Positions 26,292 through 34,404 of a stretch of 64,000 bases of DNA are shown here, one piece after another; position 1 is the first letter of the stretch, and every line of letters begins with the position of its first letter. The stretch comes from Streptomyces griseorubiginosus (lineage in GTDB: Bacteria; Actinomycetota; Actinomycetes; Streptomycetales; Streptomycetaceae). A program made the position numbers and the translations under genes. The stretch spans positions 749,328 to 813,327 of the forward strand of contig NZ_KQ948736.1 in the NCBI RefSeq assembly GCF_001514195.1, given 5' to 3'. The notes beneath the pieces were generated by a model, which saw only the letters and a list, made by a program, of their open reading frames with translations, was not told the origin of the DNA and made no database searches.

Positions 26292-26966
26292 TCAGGACTC
26301 TCCGAGCGACTCAGCGAGCGGCCCTCCGAGCCTCTCTCCGACCGCCTCTCTGAGCACCTTGGCGATCGGGCCGTCCCCGGTCACCTCGACCCGGCCGTCA
26401 CGCACCGCGTCCGGCAGGCTCGACTCCCCCCGGGCGAGCTCCCCGCAGGTCTCCGCGTCCAGGACGAGCCGGGCGTCGGGCTCCTGGGGGGCCGGCCCGT
26501 CGCCGTACGCGGGACCGGTGGGTGCTCCGACGTACAGATGGAAGTCGCCCTCCTCCAGGCGCACTTCGACGAGTCCCTCGCCCTCCAGCGAGCGCAGCAA
26601 CGGCAGCGCGAACCAGTGCGCGCGCACCGCGTCGGTGGGCCGCCGCTCGCCGAGCTCGGGACCTCCCCAGGCGCCGAGAGCCTGGAGCACGGGCAGCAAC
26701 TCGCTGCCGCGTGCGGTGAGTTCGTAGACGTAGGCCGCGCCGGGCGGGGGCAGCCGGCGTCGCGTGGTGAGGCCGTCGCGCTCCATGTCCTTCAGCCGTG
26801 AGGCGAGTACGTCCGTGCTGACGCCCGGCAGGTCGGCGTGCAGGTCCGTGTAGCGGCGCGGGCCGGCCAGCAGTTCCCGGACGATCAGCAGGGTCCAGCG
26901 GTCGCCCACGACGTCGAGGGCACGGGCCGCGGAGCAGTACTGGTCGTAGCTTCGGCGAGGTGACAT
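26292..26966 (-). CDS. HxlR-family transcriptional regulator with C-terminal sterol-carrier-like domain
   Basis: A 224-aa protein. Residues 1-95 are an HxlR winged helix: YCSAARALDVVGDRWTLLIVRELL, YTDLHADLPGVSTDVLASRLKDMERDGL, then the Tyr-rich wing YVYELTARG. Unlike short HxlR proteins it has a further 120 residues (HWFALPLLRSLEGEGLVEVRLEEGDFHLYVG ... LVLDAETCGELARGE) of the SCP2-like kind, which may bind a ligand. It is divergent from the aminotransferase. Paired palindromes in the gap are its likely operators. Confidence 0.88.
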   Translation of the reverse strand: MSPRRSYDQYCSAARALDVVGDRWTLLIVRELLAGPRRYTDLHADLPGVSTDVLASRLKDMERDGLTTRRRLPPPGAAYVYELTARGSELLPVLQALGAWGGPELGERRPTDAVRAHWFALPLLRSLEGEGLVEVRLEEGDFHLYVGAPTGPAYGDGPAPQEPDARLVLDAETCGELARGESSLPDAVRDGRVEVTGDGPIAKVLREAVGERLGGPLAESLGES

Positions 26967-26988
26967 GCGACGCAGTCTAGACAAGTTG

Positions 26989-27023
26989 TTGGACTTTCCA
27001 AGCTGCCACTTGGTAAAACCAAG
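26989..27023. promoter_or_regulatory. Two palindromes between HxlR and the aminotransferase
   Basis: TTGGA-CTT-TCCAA (26989-27001) and CTTGGT-AAA-ACCAAG (27009-27023) share a TTGG/CCAA core, with centres about 21 bp apart. They lie in the 87-bp divergent gap. Binding by the HxlR protein is inferred. Confidence 0.68.
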
Positions 27024-27053
27024 CAACACACGAAACCGGAGAGGCAGCAGCGC

Positions 27054-28262
27054 ATGGAGTTCCGGCAGTCGAACAAGCTCAGCGAGGTCTGCTACGAGAT
27101 CCGCGGCCCGGTGATCGAGCACGCCGACGCACTGGAGAAGGCGGGGCACAGCGTGCTGCGCCTGAACACCGGCAACCCCGCGCTGTTCGGCTTCGAGGCG
27201 CCGGAGGAGATCCTCCAGGACATGATCCGGATGCTCCCGCAGGCCCACGGCTACACCGACTCGCGCGGCGTCCTCTCCGCCCGCCGGGCCGTGGCCGGGC
27301 GCTACCAGACCCTGGGCCTGGACGTCGGCGTCGACGACGTCTACCTCGGCAACGGCATCTCCGAGCTGATCTCCATGGCCGTACAGGCGCTGGTCGAGGA
27401 CGGCGACGAAATCCTCATCCCCGCACCGGACTTCCCGCTCTGGACGGCCGTCACCACACTCGCCGGCGGCAAGGCGGTCCACTACCTGTGCGACGAACAG
27501 GCCGACTGGTACCCGGATCTGGACGACATGGCGTCGAAGATCACGGACCGCACCAAGGCCGTCGTCATCATCAACCCGAACAACCCCACCGGCGCGGTCT
27601 ACCCGAAGGAGATCATCGAGGGCATCCTCGACCTGGCCCGCCGGCACGGTCTGATGGTGTTCGCCGACGAGATCTACGACCAGATCCTGTACGACGACGC
27701 CGTGCACCACTCCGTGGCCGCGCTCGCGCCCGACCTGGTCGTGCTGACCTTCTGCGGTCTGTCGAAGACGTACCGGGTGGCGGGCTTCCGCTCGGGCTGG
27801 CTGGTGGTCACCGGTCCCAGGCAGCACGCGAAGAACTACCTGGAGGGCCTGACCATGCTGGCCTCCATGCGGCTGTGCGCCAACGCGCCCGCCCAGTACG
27901 CCATCCAGGCGGCCCTCGGCGGCCGGCAGTCCATCCACGAACTCACCGCCCCCGGTGGCCGGCTGCACGAACAGCGCACCGTGGCCTGGGAGAAGCTGAA
28001 CGAGATCCCCGGGGTGTCGTGCGTAAAGCCGAAGGGCTCGCTGTACGCCTTCCCGCGTCTGGACCCCAAGGTCCACAGGATCCACGACGACGAGAAGTTC
28101 GTCCTGGACCTGCTGCTGCGGGAGAAGATCCAGGTCGTCCAGGGCACCGGCTTCAACTGGCCGACGCCGGACCACTTCCGCATCCTGACGCTGCCCCACG
28201 CGGAGGACCTGGAGGCGGCGATCGGGCGGATCGGGAGGTTCCTGAGCGGCTATCGGCAGTAG
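27054..28262 (+). CDS. PLP-dependent aminotransferase (AlaA-like, fold I)
   Basis: A 402-aa class I/II aminotransferase. Start FRQSNKLSEVCYEIRGPV is typical of E. coli AlaA (YfbQ) relatives. PLP contacts: GYTDSRG, NPNNPTGAVY, FADEIYDQILYDD, and the Lys in GLSKTYRVAGFRSGW. The C-terminus FNWPTPDHFRILTLP carries the substrate-carboxylate Arg. The likely reaction is glutamate plus pyruvate to alanine plus 2-oxoglutarate. The divergent HxlR regulator suggests inducible control. Confidence 0.92.
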   Translation: MEFRQSNKLSEVCYEIRGPVIEHADALEKAGHSVLRLNTGNPALFGFEAPEEILQDMIRMLPQAHGYTDSRGVLSARRAVAGRYQTLGLDVGVDDVYLGNGISELISMAVQALVEDGDEILIPAPDFPLWTAVTTLAGGKAVHYLCDEQADWYPDLDDMASKITDRTKAVVIINPNNPTGAVYPKEIIEGILDLARRHGLMVFADEIYDQILYDDAVHHSVAALAPDLVVLTFCGLSKTYRVAGFRSGWLVVTGPRQHAKNYLEGLTMLASMRLCANAPAQYAIQAALGGRQSIHELTAPGGRLHEQRTVAWEKLNEIPGVSCVKPKGSLYAFPRLDPKVHRIHDDEKFVLDLLLREKIQVVQGTGFNWPTPDHFRILTLPHAEDLEAAIGRIGRFLSGYRQ

Positions 28263-28386
28263 CCCGCCGTACGGCTTGAAGTCGCCTGCTGTTGCCTGGT
28301 GTTGCCGGGGTTCACAGCCGGGGAGAGCGGGGATGCCCTAGAGTGCGGCCACTGATCCGCAGGGCCGGGGGACAGGGGGATCCCGG

Positions 28387-30822
28387 GTGTTGTCGTCTCG
28401 TCGGCGCGTCTCGCGCGCTTCCTCGGCCTTACGGGGCCGGCTCGCACTGCTTGTCCTGAGCCTCGTCCTGCTGGGCAGCCCCTGGGTGCAGCAGCCCATC
28501 TGGGACCGCTACGAGCGCAAGTTCTACATCGAGGCGTCCGACAGCACGACCCTGCGCCGGCTGTTCGAAGCGGCGTTCGTCCCGCGCTGGGACACCTCCT
28601 CCGCCCGGTACGGCACCACGTCGGGTCTGGTCGTGAACGACCTCGCCGTGCTGTTCCTGATCGCGGGGCTCGCCTTCTTCCTATGGCGGATGACGGCCCG
28701 CGGGAGAGCGGGCCGGATCCGCTGCCTCGTCGTGGGCCTGGCGGTCCCGGTGGCGGCCAACCTGCTGTGGTGGGGCCTGCACACGACCTTCGTGTCCGGG
28801 GTACCGCTGGGACCGAGCGACGAGATGCTGGACTACCTGCTGCCCAGCGGCCTCCTGTTCGGGCTGGTGGCCGGTGCCCTGCTGCTGGTGGTCACGACCG
28901 GCCTGCCCCGCGGGGGCGGCAGCGCCGGCACGAGCTCCATCGGCGCCGTGACGGCGCCGCTCCGACGCTGGAGAGAGGGAGGGCTCGGTATGACGACCGC
29001 GCCGGTCCACATGCCGGTCGGGAGCGCGCCGGGTGACGTCACCCGGTATCTGTGCGCCGCGGCCTACGTCGACGAGGGCTTCGCCGAGCGGGTGGTCGAG
29101 GACGTCCTGGCCGACGAGGCGGGCGCCGTGGCGGCCTCGCCCGACGTCGACCTGGTCGCGGTGGTGCGCCACTGTCTGACGGCCCAGGAGCTGCGGCAGC
29201 GCCGCGACCTGCGGCTGACCGCGGCCTTCGCCGCGGTGGGGGTGTTCGCGCCGCTGTGGCTGCTGTTCGTGACCGTGTTCCTGTCGACCACCCGGCAGGC
29301 CGTCACCCGGCCGAGCCTGGCCACCCGCGGCCGCCACCAGCCGCAGGGCAAGGCGCTGGTCGGCACCGCGGTCGCCGCCGGCTTCGCGGTGGTCCTCGCC
29401 TTCGTCCTCGGTTTCCTCGTCTCCATGCTGCCCGCCCCCGGCTTCGTGAGCTGGCTGCTGGGCTCCTATCTGGCCGGGGTGCCGGCCGCCCTGCTGTCCG
29501 TGGCGGCCGTGGCGTACGCCTACGCCACCGTCGTACGCCACGATCTCGACGTCGACCGGCTGCTGCGCACGACCATGACCCGCGAGGCGTTCGCCCGGCA
29601 GCCGCGGCCGACCGTCCCGCGACGCAAGTGGATGGCCGAGCGGCTGGCGGCCATCAGGGAGGCGCAGGACGGGAACGTCACGGTCTACAGCGGGTTCACG
29701 CCCTTCATCGGGTACGCGAGGTCCGCGGCGCAGTGGTCCCTCGCGGTGCCGCTGCTGCCCGCGGACGGCCCCGTCGGCGGGCTGTCGCGACCGGGCGGTC
29801 CGGAGGCGTTCACCGTCGCCGAACTCGTCGACCAGGTACGCGCGCGACTGCGGACGACCGCCGCGGCCGGCGGCACGGCCGACGCGGCCGACGCGGCGGT
29901 GACGGACGCGGCGCAGGCCCCCGGGCCTTCCGTATCCAACGGAACGGCCGGAACCCACGGACCCGCCCGATCCCCCGCACCGCTCGACTCCCTCGTCATC
30001 GAGGACCGGGTCTTCGCGAGCGGCACCGGCATCGGGGAGGACGAGCGGTTCATCAGGACCAGGAGCCTCGCCCCGGCCGCCCGGCTGTCGGCGGACGAGG
30101 TCGAGCGGATCATGGAGCACCCCACCGGTACGGTCCGCCACCATCTGGCGGTCCATGTGCCGCTGTGGGGCGGGGACGTGGTGCCGAGCCTGTTCCTGCA
30201 CTTCTCGACCACGGGGCGCACGCTGCACCTGCATTGCAGCAACCATGTGCTCGGTCCGGTGCGCGCCGAGTACCACGTCGTGGACCGGCTGCGCGGACCC
30301 CTGTCCCCCTCCGCGCGGCGGGGGCTGCTGCTGGACGCGGTCCCCCGCACCGGCAAGGCCTTCTACGCGGCGCCCTTCCGCGCACTGCGGCAGGCGTACT
30401 TCGACGAGCGGCACAGCAGACGGATGGTGGACGAGCTCCGGGCGCTGGAGCAGGACCCGGTCTACGACTTCGGGGCGCGGGTGAGCGTCCGGGAGCTGGC
30501 ACTGAGCCCCGACTACCAGAACTACTTCCAGGTCGTGGACGCCGCGCGGATCACGGCCCTGGTGGAGCGGCACACCCTCGCCGCGATCCGTGAGTTCCTC
30601 GAGGCGCGCGGCTACGACATCACCGACTTCCGCGCCCAGCAGCAGACCATCCTCAACCAGGGGCTCATCCAACAGGGCGGCACCAGCATCATCGGCAACC
30701 AGGCGATCGGCGCGGGGGCGAGCGCCACGCAGAACTTCCCGCAGCAGCAGTCGGGCCCCTCCACGGCGCTCGGTGCCGTGGGCGGGCCCGGACCGGGTGC
30801 CCCGTCCGGATCGGGCACGTAG
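28387..30822 (+). CDS. Large polytopic membrane protein of unknown function
   Basis: An 811-aa protein. Predicted helices lie at about 18-33, 84-100, 112-131, 152-171, 278-300, 322-348 and 354-380. A soluble segment at 200-270 (DVTRYLCAAAYVDEGFAERVVEDVL) sits between the fourth and fifth. The C-terminal 400 residues are soluble and likely cytoplasmic, with an Ala/Gly/Pro linker near 495-530, FIRTRSLAPAARLSADEVERIMEHPTGTVRHHLAVHVPLWGGDVVPSLFLHF, and a C-terminal tail GTSIIGNQAIGAGASATQNF. I recognise no family. The next gene repeats the GNQAxG motif, so the two products may interact. Confidence 0.85.
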   Translation: MLSSRRRVSRASSALRGRLALLVLSLVLLGSPWVQQPIWDRYERKFYIEASDSTTLRRLFEAAFVPRWDTSSARYGTTSGLVVNDLAVLFLIAGLAFFLWRMTARGRAGRIRCLVVGLAVPVAANLLWWGLHTTFVSGVPLGPSDEMLDYLLPSGLLFGLVAGALLLVVTTGLPRGGGSAGTSSIGAVTAPLRRWREGGLGMTTAPVHMPVGSAPGDVTRYLCAAAYVDEGFAERVVEDVLADEAGAVAASPDVDLVAVVRHCLTAQELRQRRDLRLTAAFAAVGVFAPLWLLFVTVFLSTTRQAVTRPSLATRGRHQPQGKALVGTAVAAGFAVVLAFVLGFLVSMLPAPGFVSWLLGSYLAGVPAALLSVAAVAYAYATVVRHDLDVDRLLRTTMTREAFARQPRPTVPRRKWMAERLAAIREAQDGNVTVYSGFTPFIGYARSAAQWSLAVPLLPADGPVGGLSRPGGPEAFTVAELVDQVRARLRTTAAAGGTADAADAAVTDAAQAPGPSVSNGTAGTHGPARSPAPLDSLVIEDRVFASGTGIGEDERFIRTRSLAPAARLSADEVERIMEHPTGTVRHHLAVHVPLWGGDVVPSLFLHFSTTGRTLHLHCSNHVLGPVRAEYHVVDRLRGPLSPSARRGLLLDAVPRTGKAFYAAPFRALRQAYFDERHSRRMVDELRALEQDPVYDFGARVSVRELALSPDYQNYFQVVDAARITALVERHTLAAIREFLEARGYDITDFRAQQQTILNQGLIQQGGTSIIGNQAIGAGASATQNFPQQQSGPSTALGAVGGPGPGAPSGSGT

Positions 30823-30840
30823 ACCGAGGAGGTCCTCACC

Positions 30841-31233
30841 ATGGGCAGCGACGACGGACGCCAGGACCCTCCGGTCAACAACGGCGTCATGATCAGCGGC
30901 GGCACGCACCACGTCGGCAACCAGGCGGTGGGACACCGTGCCCAGGCCTTCTCCGGCTCGGTCTCCTTCCAGCCCCAGGACGCCGAGCGTACGGCGGAAC
31001 TCCTCGCGTACGTGGAGCGGTTGCTGGACGAACACCGGGCGGCGCTGGCCGACCCGGAGGCCACGACCAGGGAACTCCGCCGCCTGCGCGAGGAACTGGA
31101 CGAGCCCGAACCCGAGCCCACGGTCCTGCGCCGGGCCCTGACCCGCCTGAACGAGTTCGTCCAGCCGGTGACGCCGTTGGTGGTGGCGGTGGGTCAGCTC
31201 GCACAGTCGGTGCAGGGGTTGCCGGGGCTGTGA
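30841..31233 (+). CDS. Small partner protein with a GNQAxG motif, unknown function
   Basis: A 130-aa protein 18 bp after the large membrane protein. The N-terminus NNGVMISGGTHHVGNQAVGHRAQAF repeats the GNQAxG element in the tail of the upstream protein and looks like a short beta-helical turn. A coiled-coil-like middle follows (ERTAELLAYVERLLDEHRAALA ... TRELRRLREELDEPEPEP), then a C-terminal amphipathic or hydrophobic helix (FVQPVTPLVVAVGQLAQSV). Function unknown. The N-terminal pattern recalls the small helical proteins that accompany actinobacterial effector systems, but that is only an impression. Confidence 0.82.
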   Translation: MGSDDGRQDPPVNNGVMISGGTHHVGNQAVGHRAQAFSGSVSFQPQDAERTAELLAYVERLLDEHRAALADPEATTRELRRLREELDEPEPEPTVLRRALTRLNEFVQPVTPLVVAVGQLAQSVQGLPGL

Positions 31234-31388
31234 GGCTCCTCAGCCGCGGGGCCGTGAGGTGATCCCGCCGGCGAGGCTGTGAGGTGACCCGGCGGCCAGG
31301 CGCGAGACGGCCCCGCCGGCGGGGCTCGCCCTGCGAAGCCCACGGCCCTGTGGCACGGTGCTGGGAGGCCACTGGGAAAGGTACGGGC

Positions 31389-31988
31389 GTGGGTGATCTC
31401 TTTCTGGTGCGGCACGGGGAGACCGAGTGGTCGCGGTCCGGGCGGCACACCGGCTGGACGGACGTGCCGCTGACCGAGCGCGGCCGGCAGGAGGCGCGCG
31501 GCCTGGTGCCGCTGATCCGCTCCCACCGCGTCGGCGCCGCCTTCGTCAGCCCCCTCCAGCGGGCGCGCGAGACCGCGGAGCTCATCGGCCTGCACGATCT
31601 CCGGGTCGACGTCGACCTGCGCGAGTGGGACTACGGCGGCTACGAGGGCGTAACGACCGTCGAGATCCAGCGCGAGCGCCCGGACTGGTTCCTGTTCACG
31701 GACGGCGTGGCGCCCGGCCCGCCCGACCACCCCGGGGAGAGTCCGGAGCAGGTGGGAGAGCGCGCGGACCGGGTCCTGGCCAAGGTGGACGCGGCGCACG
31801 CCAACACCGAGGGGTGCGTGGTGCTGGTCGCGCACGGTCACTTCCTGCGGGTCCTCACCGCCCGCCGGCTGGGCCTGCCCGCGTCGGCCGGGGCACTGTT
31901 CCAGCTGGCCACGGGGACGCTGTGCCGGCTGGGGACGGAGCACGGGCGGCCGGTGATCGCCGGGTGGAATGTCAGACCCACGTCGTAG
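31389..31988 (+). CDS. Histidine phosphatase superfamily protein (phosphoglycerate mutase-like)
   Basis: A 199-aa protein. The catalytic start is FLVRHGETEWSRSGRHTGWTDVPLTERGRQEA (RHG motif), followed by the SPLQRARETAEL Arg site, the acid LREWDYGGYEG and the second His in LVAHGHFLRVL. The family's short length suggests a phosphatase of a small phosphoester rather than glycolytic mutase. The GTG at 31389 has AAAGG at good distance; the longer frame upstream is Arg-rich noise. Confidence 0.9.
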   Translation: MGDLFLVRHGETEWSRSGRHTGWTDVPLTERGRQEARGLVPLIRSHRVGAAFVSPLQRARETAELIGLHDLRVDVDLREWDYGGYEGVTTVEIQRERPDWFLFTDGVAPGPPDHPGESPEQVGERADRVLAKVDAAHANTEGCVVLVAHGHFLRVLTARRLGLPASAGALFQLATGTLCRLGTEHGRPVIAGWNVRPTS

Positions 31989-32087
31989 CCTTCGAAGCGA
32001 AGGGGCGGTGATCCGCGCGGCCCGCGGTGCGACGTGCGGTACGACCGCTCGGGTGGCCCGGATTGCCCGGGTCCTCTGAGTCGTCCC

Positions 32088-32136
32088 TGCCGCCCGCTGC
32101 CTGCCGCCCGTTGCCCGCTGCCCGTCGCCCGTCGCC
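32088..32136. repeat. Second heptamer array, 7 units
   Basis: Seven back-to-back 7-bp units: TGCCGCC, CGCTGCC, TGCCGCC, CGTTGCC, CGCTGCC, CGTCGCC, CGTCGCC. The array ends directly in front of the GGAAGGAG ribosome site of the 32152 gene. Two units are identical to units of the 590-701 array. Confidence 0.85.
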
Positions 32137-32151
32137 CGGAAGGAGCACGCC

Positions 32152-32787
32152 GTGACCCGACCGCCCACCGCCGCCCAGCGGCGTGTCATCGACGCCGCCG
32201 ATCCCGTCACCGGCCGGCTCAAGGGCACGGAGTCCCAGCTGGACGCACTGGTCAAGCGTGGTCTCGCCTTCCGGCACCCCCGGCCGCCGCACGACCACTT
32301 CCTGACCCCGGCCGGCCACCGCGTACGCGAGACGGCCGCCGCGGTTCCCGAGCAGCCCCCCGCCACCGATCCCGCCCCCGCCCCCGGCGTGTTCACGGCC
32401 CATGTCGGGGGCACCGAGGAACCCGCCGACACCGGTCCGGCCCGGGTGCGCGAGGTGCACAGCGCCTGGCAGGGGCTGCTGGAGCTGCGCCGGATGACCA
32501 ATCCGGACGGCGCCACGGACCGGCCGTGCGGCTGGGAGCGCGGCCACCTCGTCCCGGCGGCCGCCCTGGCCCTGGAGGCGGCCGGCCATGCCCCGGAGGC
32601 GGGCGGCGCGCCCGGCTACCGGGTGCGCGCGACCCCGCAGCCGGAGGCCGTCGCCGTGCACGCCCCCGAGGGCGAGGCGCTGCGGGCCTGCGCGAGCACG
32701 CTGGAGCAGGCGGGCTGGCAGGTCGGCGAGTACACGCAGCCGCGCACCGGAACCCGCTACCTGCTGGCCTCGCCACGCCGGGTGTAG
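32152..32787 (+). CDS. Hypothetical protein, possible winged-helix N-terminus
   Basis: A 211-aa protein from a GTG with a perfect GGAAGGAG site. The first 60 residues (TAAQRRVIDAADPVTGRLKGTESQLDALVKRGLAFRH ... FLTPAGHRVRETA) look like a small winged helix of the kind where a branch point (L-x-x-L-V-x-R-G-L-A) is followed by a wing. A Pro/Ala linker leads to two further segments, HSAWQGLLELRRMTNPDG and the C-terminal ALRACASTLEQAGWQVGEYTQPRTGTRYLLASP. No family is recognised. Confidence 0.75.
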   Translation: MTRPPTAAQRRVIDAADPVTGRLKGTESQLDALVKRGLAFRHPRPPHDHFLTPAGHRVRETAAAVPEQPPATDPAPAPGVFTAHVGGTEEPADTGPARVREVHSAWQGLLELRRMTNPDGATDRPCGWERGHLVPAAALALEAAGHAPEAGGAPGYRVRATPQPEAVAVHAPEGEALRACASTLEQAGWQVGEYTQPRTGTRYLLASPRRV

Positions 32788-32842
32788 AGGGCACGTGTCA
32801 GGATCGGTTCCGGTAACTGCCGTGGCGTGAGAGGGGATTGAC

Positions 32843-33259
32843 GTGAGTGAGCCGTTTTCCGTACCGGTGACCGTCCGCGGGTACGAGACGGACGTACAGG
32901 GTCACCTCAACCAGAGCGTGTACCTCAACTACGCCGAGCACGCCCGCTGGTCGCTGCTGAGGGCCGCCGGGATCACCCAGGCCGGGCTCATCGGCAGCGG
33001 GGTGGGTCCGGTGGCGCTGGAGACCACCATCCGCTACCTGAGGGAGCTGCTGGCGGGTGACGAGGTGGAGGTGAGCTGCGGCTTCGAGTGGGGCGAGGGC
33101 AAGACGTTCCGCATCCAGCAGACGATCCGCAAGAAGGACGGCACCGTGGCGGCCGAGATCACCGCGGTCGGCGGCCTGATGAACCTGAGCGAGCGGCGCC
33201 TGGTCCCGAACCCGGGCGAGGTCCTCAAGGGGCTGGCCACGGACCCGGCCCTGCTGTAG
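32843..33259 (+). CDS. Hotdog-fold acyl-CoA thioesterase (4-hydroxybenzoyl-CoA thioesterase type)
   Basis: A 138-aa single hotdog domain. YETDVQGHLNQSVYLNYAEHARW contains the D-x-x-G-H-x-N active-site turn, with Asp and the helix that carries the second catalytic residue. The sheet continues with VALETTIRYLRELLAGDEVEVSCGFEWGEGKTFRI. It hydrolyses an acyl- or aroyl-CoA; the substrate is unknown. GTG start with GAGAGGGG upstream. The gene stands alone. Confidence 0.9.
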   Translation: MSEPFSVPVTVRGYETDVQGHLNQSVYLNYAEHARWSLLRAAGITQAGLIGSGVGPVALETTIRYLRELLAGDEVEVSCGFEWGEGKTFRIQQTIRKKDGTVAAEITAVGGLMNLSERRLVPNPGEVLKGLATDPALL

Positions 33260-33390
33260 CCCGCTCCCCCGGGTCAGCACTCGGCGCGGCTCAGACGGGC
33301 GCCCGGACGGCGTGAGTGCGTACTGGACGCGGGGCGGGACCGTCGGGTGCACGGACGGGCTCACGTTCACGGACACGGGCTACGAAGTAC

Positions 33391-33440
33391 CGTCCCCCCG
33401 GCGTCCCCCGGCGTCCCCCGGCGTCCCCCGGCGTCCCCCG
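33391..33440. repeat. 10-bp tandem array (GCGTCCCCCG)
   Basis: Four exact copies at 33401-33440 and one variant at 33391-33400, in the gap between the convergent thioesterase and NmrA-like genes. The array ends 14 bp from the stop of the latter. Confidence 0.95.
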
Positions 33441-33453
33441 GTGCCTCTCCAGC

Positions 33454-34308
33454 TCATCCCCCGCCGAACATCCCCCTGTGGTCCCGCGCCCACTCCCGAT
33501 ACATCCGCGCCGGACGGCCCAGCACCTCCGCGACATCCCCGGTGACCACCTCGTTGCCGCCCTCGGCCACGAAGCGGACACTGCGCAGCATGGCCTGGGC
33601 GGACTCCTCGCTCCAGCCGGAGGCGACCAGCAGGGCGCGGGTCTCCGGCGGGGTGAGATCGCGCAGTTCCACGCGGCGGCCGAGCACCTCGCCCAGCACG
33701 CCGGCCTGGTCCTGGGGGCTGAGGGTCTCGGGGCCGGTCAAGGTGTACGTCCGTCCCGTATGGCCGGGGTCGATCAGTGCGGCTGCCGCGATCTCGGCGA
33801 CGTCGCGCGGGTCCACGACCCCTTGCCGGCCCGAGCCCAGCATGTTCGGCACCGGCTCACCCGAGCGGAGCGGCCCGGCCCAGCTCAGCGTGTTGGACGC
33901 GAAGACCGACGGTCGCAGGATCACCCACTCCAGGCCGCTCGCCCGGACCGCCTCCTCACCCCGGCCGTGTGCGACACCGCCCAGGCCGGTCCGGGTGTCC
34001 CCGGCCATGATCGCCGAGAGCTTCACGATCCGCCGTACCCCCGCCGCCCGTGCGGCCTCGGCCATCCCCCGGTCGCTGTCCGCGTCCTCCGGGCCGAAGA
34101 CACCCACGAGGAACGCCGAGTCGACGCCCGTCATGGCCGCCGCGAGAGCCCCGGCGTCCCGGTGGTGGCCGCGGGCCGCCTCCACGCCGGGCGGCAACTG
34201 GGCCGCGGCCGGGTCGCGGGTGAGCGCCCGCACCTTCTCACCTCGCGCCAGGAGCTGTCGTAGGACCTCACCGCCGATGGTGCCCGTGGCACCCGTCACC
34301 AGAATCAT
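33454..34308 (-). CDS. NmrA-like NAD(P)-binding protein (atypical SDR)
   Basis: A 284-aa protein beginning MILVTGATGTIGGEVLRQLLARGEKVRALTRDP, the glycine-rich atypical-SDR signature followed by the NADP-type Arg. Later parts (RRIVKLSAIMAGD, LEWVILRPSVFASNTLSW, YTLTGPETLSPQDQAGVLGEVLGRRVEL) match NmrA and quinone-reductase QorB-type proteins, which bind NAD(P)(H) and act as redox sensors or quinone reductases. It is divergent from the AraC regulator at 34405, its probable controller. Confidence 0.9.
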   Translation of the reverse strand: MILVTGATGTIGGEVLRQLLARGEKVRALTRDPAAAQLPPGVEAARGHHRDAGALAAAMTGVDSAFLVGVFGPEDADSDRGMAEAARAAGVRRIVKLSAIMAGDTRTGLGGVAHGRGEEAVRASGLEWVILRPSVFASNTLSWAGPLRSGEPVPNMLGSGRQGVVDPRDVAEIAAAALIDPGHTGRTYTLTGPETLSPQDQAGVLGEVLGRRVELRDLTPPETRALLVASGWSEESAQAMLRSVRFVAEGGNEVVTGDVAEVLGRPARMYREWARDHRGMFGGG

Positions 34309-34404
34309 GGCCACCACGGTGGGGGCCGGACCGTCGCGGCCGATAGGAAATTCCGGCACGTTTCGCGGGCCCGGACACCGGGGCCGTCCGCTTACCGTGG
34401 ACGG

